5,866 nucleotides of DNA from Bryobacterales bacterium. GTDB lineage: Bacteria; Acidobacteriota; Terriglobia; Bryobacterales; Bryobacteraceae. The notes below the pieces were generated by a model that ran no database searches, was not told the origin of the DNA, and saw only the letters and a program-made list of their open reading frames with translations. The translations under genes were made by a program, and so were the position numbers. The stretch spans positions 1 to 5,866 of the forward strand of contig JAOAPP010000131.1 in NCBI GenBank assembly GCA_025462985.1. Direction: 5' to 3'. Numbering within the stretch: the stretch's first letter is position 1; each line of letters opens with the position of its first letter. Below are positions 1-5,866 of the stretch, one piece after another.

Positions 1-2214
1 GACCACAACATTCTGCAGAATCTCCGGTTCTCGTTGACTTACAACTACACGGACCGGCCGCGGGAACTTGATTGCAACAACATTGGCGGCAGCGGCGCTC
101 CGATCGGACATCCGCGCATGCAGGACATCGTGACGCACACGGCGCACGCTCAGCTGACTTACGTGATCAGCCCCAGCCTGTTCACTCACTTCGTTGCGTC
201 TTATGACCGTTGGGTGCTGCCCGACACGTTCCCGGCCATTGTCGATAAGGGCTGGGCTTCGAAGCTCGGGATAAAGAACATTCCCTATGCAGATCTTGGC
301 GGATTCCCGAACATCAGATTTGATCAGCAATACACCAACTTCGGCGTCAACAATACTGGTGGCCTGCAAGGCACAGACCGGTGGCAGTTCCTCGACGACA
401 CGACAAAGATCCTCGGGAAACACACCATCAAAGCGGGCTTCGAGTACCGGTGGGAGCGCTGGTTTACCGGCGCGTTCATCGGGGATGCGGGCGTCTACAA
501 TTTCCGCGCTGCGAATACGGGAGCATTCGACGCAAGCGGGAACCTGATCGCCGGAACCGGCAATCCATATGCTTCGTTCCTGACCGGTCAGGTTGGCTCC
601 TCCAACTTCTCGATTCCGGCGTTCTCCGACTACCGCAGGCCCTATTTCTCGCCTTGGGTGAATGATGATTGGAAAGTGACGGGTAATCTGACGCTGAGCT
701 TCGGGTTCCGTTATGACCTGCAATTTCCGCGCACAGAGCGGCACAACCAGTTCTCCTCGTTCGAACCGAACCTGCCAAATCCCGGCGCGGGCGGTCGATT
801 GGGCGCGCTGGCCTTCGCGGGACAGAACGGACGCGGCAAGACGTTCGAAGATCTTGTTGCGGACACTTATGGTCCGCGCTTCGGCTTCGCATACCGGCTT
901 GGCGACAAGACGGTCGTGCGCGGCGGTTATGGCATCTACTACTCCGGCGTAACTATGAACGGTTTCAATGCCAACCCCAACTACGGCTACAGTACCAATC
1001 CTTCAGTTACCGATCTCAGCAACGGCCGACAGGCCGCTTTCTCGCTCGACAACGGTTTTCCGTCAAGCCTAGTCACGATCCCGCCACAGATCAATTCAAC
1101 GCTTGAAAACGGAACCAACGTTCAATATATGAACCCCAATAGCGTGAAGCTGCCGCGATACCAAAACTGGACGTTCTCGGTGCAGCGTCAGCTGACGCAG
1201 AGCATGATGATCGACGTGGCTTATGTCGCTAACCACGGCACACGCCTCATCTCCGGAGATCAGTTAAATGATCTAAACCAGAACAATCCGGGCATTCTGC
1301 AGCTGTACCCTCAATCGCAATTGACGGCCAAGGTTGGAACGCCCGCAGCCAACGGGTTCCCCTCGCCGTATTCGGGCTTTACCGGAACGGTCGCTCAGGC
1401 GCTTCGGCCTTATCCGCAGTTCCAGAACATTCCCCAGTTCAACGGCGCGAACGGCTGGAGCACCTACAACTCGCTCCAAACGACTTTCCGCAAGAACTTC
1501 AGCAACGGCCTGCAGCTTAACGTGGGCTGGGTTTACTCGAAGCTGATGAACAATGGCGCGGAATCCGGCCTGACCTCGGGCTTCGGAGGCGCAGCGCCTA
1601 TCAGCGTTTATCTGCCGACCAAGGCCGTCTCCATCGACAACATTCCGAATGTGCTCACGGTCACCTTTGTTGACCAGTTGCCATTCGGGAGGGGCAAGAT
1701 GTTCATGGATCGCGGGGGCATTTTGAATGCAGTCCTCGGTGGCTGGACACTCGCGGGGAGCTTGCGATATGAACAGGGCCGGCCGCTCGGGATCTACTAC
1801 TCGAACAATCCGTATGCGCCCGTGCTGTTCAACACCGGGTACCTGCCGGACCGCGATCCCAACGTCAGCGGGTATCTGAACACAAACAGCGGGAACTTCG
1901 ACATCGTCAATAGTCGCTATATCAGCTCAGCCGTATTCACAACACCTCCTCCTGGCAGCCTTGGCAATGAAGGCCGGCTCGATTCGGTGCTCCGCGGGTG
2001 GGCCAACTACAACGAGAATCTCTCGCTCTATAAAGATTTCCGAATCAAGGAATACGTGACCTGGCGCATCGGCGGCAACAGCTCGAACCTGTTCAACCGG
2101 CATCAGTGGTGTGACCCCGATACGAACCTCAGCGACGGCGCAAACTTTGGGGCTGTTACCGGGCAGTGCAATCTTCCGCGCGCGTTCCAGCTCTACATGA
2201 AAGTAAACTTCTAG
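1..2214 (+). CDS. TonB-dependent receptor, Oar-like / carboxypeptidase-regulatory type, C-terminal part (5' truncated)
   Basis: Outer-membrane beta-barrel receptor that would take up a large or scarce substrate using TonB/ExbBD energy. The frame is open from base 1 (DHNILQNLRF...) to the TAG at 2212-2214, giving 737 residues. The true start, signal peptide, carboxypeptidase-like domain and plug lie left of the window; family members are usually about 1000-1200 residues (known of the family). Visible family phrases are YGPRFGFAYR followed by VVRGGYGIYY (868-942), YNSLQTTFRKN with GWVYSKLMN (1465-1551), LPFGRGKMF (1678-1704), GGWTLAGSLRYEQGRPL just after it, and NLFNRHQW (2092-2109). The chain ends in RAFQLYMKVNF, a terminal aromatic strand of the kind recognised by the BAM machinery, so the 3' end looks intact. 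Three cysteines are visible, two of them in the last hairpin. Substrate unknown. The following TPR gene begins 2 nt after the stop. An in-frame TTG at 34 is internal, not the start. Confidence 0.93.
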   Translation, partial: DHNILQNLRFSLTYNYTDRPRELDCNNIGGSGAPIGHPRMQDIVTHTAHAQLTYVISPSLFTHFVASYDRWVLPDTFPAIVDKGWASKLGIKNIPYADLGGFPNIRFDQQYTNFGVNNTGGLQGTDRWQFLDDTTKILGKHTIKAGFEYRWERWFTGAFIGDAGVYNFRAANTGAFDASGNLIAGTGNPYASFLTGQVGSSNFSIPAFSDYRRPYFSPWVNDDWKVTGNLTLSFGFRYDLQFPRTERHNQFSSFEPNLPNPGAGGRLGALAFAGQNGRGKTFEDLVADTYGPRFGFAYRLGDKTVVRGGYGIYYSGVTMNGFNANPNYGYSTNPSVTDLSNGRQAAFSLDNGFPSSLVTIPPQINSTLENGTNVQYMNPNSVKLPRYQNWTFSVQRQLTQSMMIDVAYVANHGTRLISGDQLNDLNQNNPGILQLYPQSQLTAKVGTPAANGFPSPYSGFTGTVAQALRPYPQFQNIPQFNGANGWSTYNSLQTTFRKNFSNGLQLNVGWVYSKLMNNGAESGLTSGFGGAAPISVYLPTKAVSIDNIPNVLTVTFVDQLPFGRGKMFMDRGGILNAVLGGWTLAGSLRYEQGRPLGIYYSNNPYAPVLFNTGYLPDRDPNVSGYLNTNSGNFDIVNSRYISSAVFTTPPPGSLGNEGRLDSVLRGWANYNENLSLYKDFRIKEYVTWRIGGNSSNLFNRHQWCDPDTNLSDGANFGAVTGQCNLPRAFQLYMKVNF

Positions 2215-2219
2215 AAGTG
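2211..2219 (+). other. Stop-start junction, receptor to first TPR gene
   Basis: The receptor stop TAG (2212-2214) is followed by AA and then GTG (2217-2219). The preceding bases encode MKVNF and contain no GGAGG-like site. The tight spacing, with a weak start codon and no clear ribosome site, suggests that ribosomes finishing the receptor reinitiate here. This is an inference from spacing only. Confidence 0.5.
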
Positions 2220-3467
2220 CGTATTGGATCGATTGCCGTTCTTGCTGTCCTCGGCCTGCTGAAGCTTTCCCTCCAGCGGGCCGAAGCGCAGGACGCCGCG
2301 TTTCAGAAAGCATTTGCAATGTACCAGGCCGGCCACGTCGCCGAGGCTCGCAGCCTGCTTCTGAGCGTTCAGAATGCTTCCGCTCTCGATTTGAGTTTGC
2401 TCGGTACGATCGCGTTTGGTGAAGGAAGTCTTCCCGATGCCGAGCGGTACCTCCAGCGCGCGATCGCAAAGGAGCCCGGGCTGGCCGGCGCGCGCTTCAC
2501 TCTTGCTACGGTGCTCGAAGCGGAAGGCAAGACGGCTGATGCAAAGCAGTCTCTTACAAGCTTAGTCTCGCGGCAGCCGGCACATCTTGACGCGGTGCTC
2601 GCTCTAGCTCGGCTCGATATCGCCGATCATAATTTCGATTCCGCCGACCGGTGGCTCAGTCGAGCGAAGGCGGCGGCGCCCAGGGATCCGAGACCGCTCG
2701 TCGTTCTTGCCCGGCTCCGAAACGTGCAGGGCAAGAGTGAGGAAGCGCTGGGCCTGGCTCTGAAAGCGAAGTCGTTCGCACCCGACGGTCCAGCGGTGCT
2801 TTATGCAGTAGGCACGTTATGTCTTCAAATGGACCTTATCAAGGACGCAACGACGAACCTCGAGCGCGCGGCGAGCATTGAACCTGCTCCGGCAACACTG
2901 TATGCTCTTGCTTCCGCCCGTGTGGCCAATCGCGATCTTGCTGCCGCGATTAAGATTTATGAAGACCTGATCAAGGCCGATCCTTCGAATGCACAGGTTC
3001 ATTACGCGCTCGGCGCTGCCTATTTTCTGCAAGGGCAGAATGACGCGGCCAAGCCCTGCTTCGAGCGAAGCGTTGCGCTTGAGCCCAACCAGGTTGAATC
3101 GTTCTACTATCTCGGCCAGATCGCAGACCAGAGCGGGGATAAGGAGAAGAGCATCGAGTTCCTGAAGACGGTCGTGGCGCGGCGTCCCGATCACGCGCGG
3201 GCGCACATTGCGCTTGGGATGGTTTACCGATCCACGGGCCAGTTTGAGGATTCCAAAACAGAACTAGAGACCGCCATCCGGCTCAGCCCGGATTCGCAGA
3301 AGGCGCATTATCAGCTTGGCCTTGTGCTCAATGCGCTGAAGGCAAACCAGCAGGCAAAGGAACAGCTGGAGATTGCGAATCAATTGCGCGCCTCATCCGA
3401 CGAACGAGTGAGCTGGCAGCTTCTGCCTTCTCAAACGGACGCTACCCATGCGAAGAACGTGCAGTAG
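2217..3467 (+). CDS. Exported TPR-repeat protein (about 11 TPRs)
   Basis: A 416-residue protein made almost wholly of tetratricopeptide repeats, a helical scaffold for protein-protein contacts; no enzymatic domain is visible. I chose the GTG at 2217 because it gives a clean Sec signal peptide: MRIG, hydrophobic IAVLAVLGLLKLSL, then a probable cleavage site after RAEA (about residue 24). The upstream in-frame GTG at 2166 would add 17 mostly polar residues lying inside the receptor gene and bury the signal. TPR-like units run at about 34-residue spacing from roughly residue 26 to 392. Examples are YLQRAIAKEP (78-87), IYEDLIKADP (247-256), VHYALGAAYF (261-270), FYYLGQIADQSGD (296-308) and HIALGMVYRSTGQ (330-342). 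The last 25 or so residues are polar and non-repetitive. No strong Shine-Dalgarno precedes the GTG, so translation is probably coupled to the receptor. Likely periplasmic (inference). Partner unknown. Confidence 0.9.
   Translation: MRIGSIAVLAVLGLLKLSLQRAEAQDAAFQKAFAMYQAGHVAEARSLLLSVQNASALDLSLLGTIAFGEGSLPDAERYLQRAIAKEPGLAGARFTLATVLEAEGKTADAKQSLTSLVSRQPAHLDAVLALARLDIADHNFDSADRWLSRAKAAAPRDPRPLVVLARLRNVQGKSEEALGLALKAKSFAPDGPAVLYAVGTLCLQMDLIKDATTNLERAASIEPAPATLYALASARVANRDLAAAIKIYEDLIKADPSNAQVHYALGAAYFLQGQNDAAKPCFERSVALEPNQVESFYYLGQIADQSGDKEKSIEFLKTVVARRPDHARAHIALGMVYRSTGQFEDSKTELETAIRLSPDSQKAHYQLGLVLNALKANQQAKEQLEIANQLRASSDERVSWQLLPSQTDATHAKNVQ
3448..3467 (+). other. 20-nt overlap of the two TPR genes
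   Basis: The ATG of the second TPR gene (3448) lies 20 nt inside the end of the first, whose TAG is at 3465-3467, in a different frame. The same bases encode the polar tail HAKNVQ of the first protein and the start of the signal peptide, MRRTCS, of the second. The overlap supports co-transcription and probably coupled translation. Confidence 0.75.
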
Positions 3468-4374
3468 GACGCTGTTCCTTGCAACCGTCCTGCTGGCCGG
3501 TTATCTCGCAGCAGGCGCGGAGGAGCCGGAAGTCGGCCGATTCGATTCTATGATCCAGGCCGGCCAATATGCGGACGCGCAGTCGGCGCTCGAGAATTAC
3601 GTCGCCGCTCATCCGGATTCGTGGCGCGCCCAGTATCAGCTTGGCTACGTCTATTTCCGGCTTCAAAAGATACAGCCCTCTCTGGTGTCAGTCTGTAAGA
3701 GCCTGGTGCTCAACGGCAACTTCTCGGAGTCACACAAAATTCTGGCTTACGATCTGAACATATTGGGACGCCAGGAGCTTGCGCTGCACGAATTGGACGT
3801 CGCGATCAAAATAGATCCGGCGTCGGCGGAAAGCCATTACGAGATCGGCCGCATCTATTATGAGCGCGGCTCTTACCTGCAATCTGTTCAGCATCTGGAA
3901 CGCGCCAAGGCGCTCAATCCTGAGTTCGTGCGCGTGTATCACAATCTGGGGCTCGCCTACTCAGCAATCCGGGAAAACGACCGGGCAGCCGCAAATTTCG
4001 AGGAAGGACTTCGCCGCAATGCGAAGCAGCTGCATCCTTCGGCATGGCCGCTGATCGACTACGGAACCCATTTCAACCTGCAGAGTAACTTTGAACGCGC
4101 GCGTGACTTACTGCTGGAGTCAATAAAGATCGAAGATAAGTGGGACACTGCTTACAACGAGCTTTCGAAGGCATACCGCGGATTGGGGCAAACGTCCGAG
4201 GCAATTGAGGCTCTGCGGCATGCTGCCGGGTTGAATCCGAGCAAAGCGGAATACCACTACGTGCTCGCCAGACTGCTGACGCAAACTCATCAAACTGAAG
4301 AAGCAAAACTCGAGCTTGCGCGGTATCAGCAGGACCACGATGCTGGCGCATTCCAAACCAAAACACGCCCATAA
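3448..4374 (+). CDS. Exported TPR-repeat protein (about 8 TPRs)
   Basis: A 308-residue protein with an N-terminal Sec-type signal (MRRTCSRT, hydrophobic LFLATVLLAGYLAA, probable cleavage near AGA-EE at about residue 24), then TPR repeats to near the end. Clear units include YQLGYVYFRLQK (63-74), HYEIGRIYYERGSY (130-143) with LERAKALNP (150-158), VYHNLGLAYSAIREND (163-178), AYNELSKAYRGLGQ (235-248) and YHYVLARLLTQTHQ (269-282). Units near 75-125 and 190-232 are more degenerate. The ATG at 3448 is chosen because the signal peptide starts directly there; the next in-frame ATG (3550) would delete it. The gene overlaps its upstream neighbour by 20 nt; only a weak CGGAC (3436-3440) precedes the start. 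Its first repeat (MIQAGQYADAQSAL) resembles the first repeat of the upstream protein (MYQAGHVAEARSLL), so the two may be diverged duplicates or carry the same cap. Likely a periplasmic scaffold. No catalytic motif is seen. Confidence 0.9.
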   Translation: MRRTCSRTLFLATVLLAGYLAAGAEEPEVGRFDSMIQAGQYADAQSALENYVAAHPDSWRAQYQLGYVYFRLQKIQPSLVSVCKSLVLNGNFSESHKILAYDLNILGRQELALHELDVAIKIDPASAESHYEIGRIYYERGSYLQSVQHLERAKALNPEFVRVYHNLGLAYSAIRENDRAAANFEEGLRRNAKQLHPSAWPLIDYGTHFNLQSNFERARDLLLESIKIEDKWDTAYNELSKAYRGLGQTSEAIEALRHAAGLNPSKAEYHYVLARLLTQTHQTEEAKLELARYQQDHDAGAFQTKTRP

Positions 4375-4379
4375 AACCG

Positions 4380-5866
4380 ATGACCAATAGCACCGAATCG
4401 TTCGGCGTCACCAAACGCAATTTTCTGAAGACTTGTCTCGGCGGCCTGGCCGTTCTTTCAACCGACTGGAGCTTGCAGGCTGCATCGCTGGCCAGCGCGC
4501 CCCGCACTCTGCGCGCGCCATCCGTTCCGCTGATCACGTGCGATCCGTACTTCAGCATCTGGTCCAACGCTGACCGGCTGACCGATGCGCCGACCGAGCA
4601 CTGGACCAGGAAACCACACCGCCTCACCAGTCTGATCCGTATCGACGACTCCACGTTTCGCATCATGGGGGACGAACCCAAAGGCGCCCCAACTCTGCCA
4701 CAAGTCGGGCTTGCCATTCATCCCACGCGGACGATCTACGAATTCGAGGGCGAAGGCGTTCACGTCACTCTTACCTTCATGACCGGCGCACTGCCGGAGG
4801 ATCTGATGATCCTTTCGCGCCCGCTCGGTTATGTCGCCTGGACGGTTCGCTCAACCGACAACAAAGAGCACGGCGTGTCCATTTATTTTGAAGCGGACAG
4901 TGAGATTGCGGTCAATAAGCCGTCACAGCACGTGGTCTGGTCCGAAGATTCGGCCGAAGGCCTGTCGTTTGCCCGCATCGGTACGTCTGATCAGCCAATG
5001 ATGCAGCCCAAAGGCGACGATGTTCGCATTGACTGGGGCTATCTGTATCTCGCAGCCAAGAAGCGCGAAGGCACAACAGTAGCTATCGGGACGTCGCGGC
5101 ATGCGCGCCGGCAATTCTCTTCCACCTACAGCGTGTCGAACGAGCCCAATTTACAAGCTCCGCGCGCGGTCGAGGAGAACGCGCCAGTTCTCGCGCTGAG
5201 CTTCGATATCGGAGCAGTCGGAGCCAATCCGGTTTCGCAATGGGCCATGCTGGCGTATGACGAGATCTACGCCGTTCAATTTTTCCAGCAGAATCTCCGT
5301 CCCTTCTGGCGAAGCAAGGGAGCCGGCGCGGTAGAGCTGCTCACTTCCGGGGCGGAAGATTACGACAAGCTGCGGGACCGCTGCCAGACCTTTGATGAGC
5401 AGCTGTCGGCGGACGCCAGAAAGCTCGGCGGAGAGAGGTATCGCCAGATCTGCGCGCTCGCGTACCGGCAGTGCATCGCGGGAAACAAAATCGTTTCCGA
5501 TATGAACGGCCAGCCCTTGCTCTTCCCCAAAGAAAACACCAGCAACGGCTGCATCGGAACAGTTGACGTCATTTACCCAATGGCACCGCAGTTCCTATTG
5601 TTCGGGCCATCGCTGTCGAAGGCGATGCTGGTTTACAACCTGGAGTACGCGCAATCCGACCGCTGGCATTTTCCGTTCGCGCCGCACGATGTGGGCACCT
5701 TCCCACAGGCGAACGGTCAGGTTTACGGCGGCGGTGAGAAGACCGAAACCAATCAGATGCCTGTGGAAGAAACCGGCAACATGCTGATCCTGCTGGCAGC
5801 GCTCGCCAAGATGGATGGCGACGCTTCGTTCTTCACTCCTTATTGGCCGACAATTCAAAAATGGGC
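4380..5866 (+). CDS. Exported glutaminase A (GtaA)/DUF4965-family protein, N-terminal part (3' truncated)
   Basis: The frame is open from ATG 4380 to the right edge: 495 codons plus 2 bases, no stop. Residues 1-40 look like a secretion signal: TKRNFLKTCLGGLAVLS resembles a Tat signal but has Lys-Arg where twin arginine is usual. The mature part follows the family order. APSVPLITCDPYFSIWS (46-62) is the typical N-terminal DUF4964-like opening. A beta-rich DUF5127-like region spans roughly 100-330. Then comes the helical GtaA/DUF4965 region from about 340, with CALAYRQCIAGNKIVSD (358-374), FPKENTSNGCIGTVDVIYP (382-400), FAPHDVGTFPQANGQVYG (433-450) and MPVEETGNMLILLAALA (460-476). The DUF1793-like C-terminal part should lie beyond the edge. 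Fungal GtaA is a secreted glutaminase, but many bacterial relatives carry the label without proof. The helical-hairpin fold resembles sugar-active (alpha/alpha)6 enzymes, so the reaction is open. It starts 5 nt after the TPR stop, with no visible ribosome site. Confidence 0.9.
   Translation, partial: MTNSTESFGVTKRNFLKTCLGGLAVLSTDWSLQAASLASAPRTLRAPSVPLITCDPYFSIWSNADRLTDAPTEHWTRKPHRLTSLIRIDDSTFRIMGDEPKGAPTLPQVGLAIHPTRTIYEFEGEGVHVTLTFMTGALPEDLMILSRPLGYVAWTVRSTDNKEHGVSIYFEADSEIAVNKPSQHVVWSEDSAEGLSFARIGTSDQPMMQPKGDDVRIDWGYLYLAAKKREGTTVAIGTSRHARRQFSSTYSVSNEPNLQAPRAVEENAPVLALSFDIGAVGANPVSQWAMLAYDEIYAVQFFQQNLRPFWRSKGAGAVELLTSGAEDYDKLRDRCQTFDEQLSADARKLGGERYRQICALAYRQCIAGNKIVSDMNGQPLLFPKENTSNGCIGTVDVIYPMAPQFLLFGPSLSKAMLVYNLEYAQSDRWHFPFAPHDVGTFPQANGQVYGGGEKTETNQMPVEETGNMLILLAALAKMDGDASFFTPYWPTIQKW

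Noticed and set aside
51..62. GGCCGG-type short palindromes in the receptor gene (also near 1777)
   Set aside because: Short GC-rich palindromes inside coding sequence are expected by chance here; no repeated spacing or pairing arm was found.
476..892. 138-codon open frame on the minus strand inside the receptor gene
   Set aside because: Arg- and Ser-rich low-complexity product, fully antisense to conserved barrel sequence, with no sign of its own regulation.
34..2214. TTG at 34 as the start of the receptor gene
   Set aside because: The frame continues open to base 1 with barrel-like sequence, there is no signal peptide after the TTG, and the plug domain is missing. The gene is cut by the window edge.
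2166..2216. GTG 2166 as the start of the first TPR gene
   Set aside because: It would add a 17-residue polar leader encoded inside the receptor gene and place the signal peptide internally. GTG 2217 gives a standard signal peptide.
1927..2469. 180-codon open frame on the minus strand across the receptor/TPR junction
   Set aside because: Antisense to the conserved receptor C-terminus and the TPR signal peptide; Arg-rich product without recognisable motifs. A shadow frame.
4375..4379. Possible terminator or promoter between the second TPR gene and the GtaA-like gene
   Set aside because: Only 5 nt separate the genes, with no hairpin or T-run nearby. Nothing supports a transcript boundary.
4073..4717. 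214-codon open frame on the minus strand across the TPR/GtaA junction
   Set aside because: It is antisense to two well-supported genes, its product has no recognisable domain and is rich in Arg, Ser and Ala, and long antisense frames are common in GC-rich coding DNA.

Overview
The window most likely comes from an Acidobacteriota genome, probably a Solibacter/Bryobacter-like soil lineage. The main evidence is the first gene. Its C-terminal barrel carries the phrases typical of the large carboxypeptidase-regulatory/Oar-like TonB-dependent receptors that are greatly expanded in that phylum: YGPRFGFAYR...RGGYGIYY, YNSLQ, PFGRG and NLFNR. The DNA is moderately GC-rich and there is almost no non-coding sequence. 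The phylum call is an inference from protein style, not from a marker gene.

Layout: four genes, all on the + strand, packed head to tail. (1) 1-2214: C-terminal part of a TonB-dependent outer-membrane receptor, cut by the left edge. (2) 2217-3467: exported protein made almost entirely of TPR repeats, starting 2 nt after the receptor stop at a GTG. (3) 3448-4374: second exported TPR protein, overlapping the previous gene by 20 nt. (4) 4380 to the right edge: N-terminal 495 codons of an exported protein of the glutaminase A (GtaA)/DUF4965 family, starting 5 nt after the TPR stop. This gene has no stop inside the window. Junctions of +2, -20 and +5 nt, with no room for promoters or terminators, indicate one transcript and probable translational coupling. 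The promoter must lie left of the window.

Inferred joint role: an envelope nutrient-acquisition module. The receptor would import a substrate across the outer membrane, the GtaA-like protein would act on a substrate outside the cytoplasm, and the two TPR proteins would be periplasmic scaffolds. The pairing resembles SusC-type loci, but no SusD-like lipoprotein is visible and TPR proteins occupy the slot between receptor and enzyme. The substrate cannot be read from the sequence. No RNA genes, mobile elements, CRISPR arrays or convincing terminators were seen.
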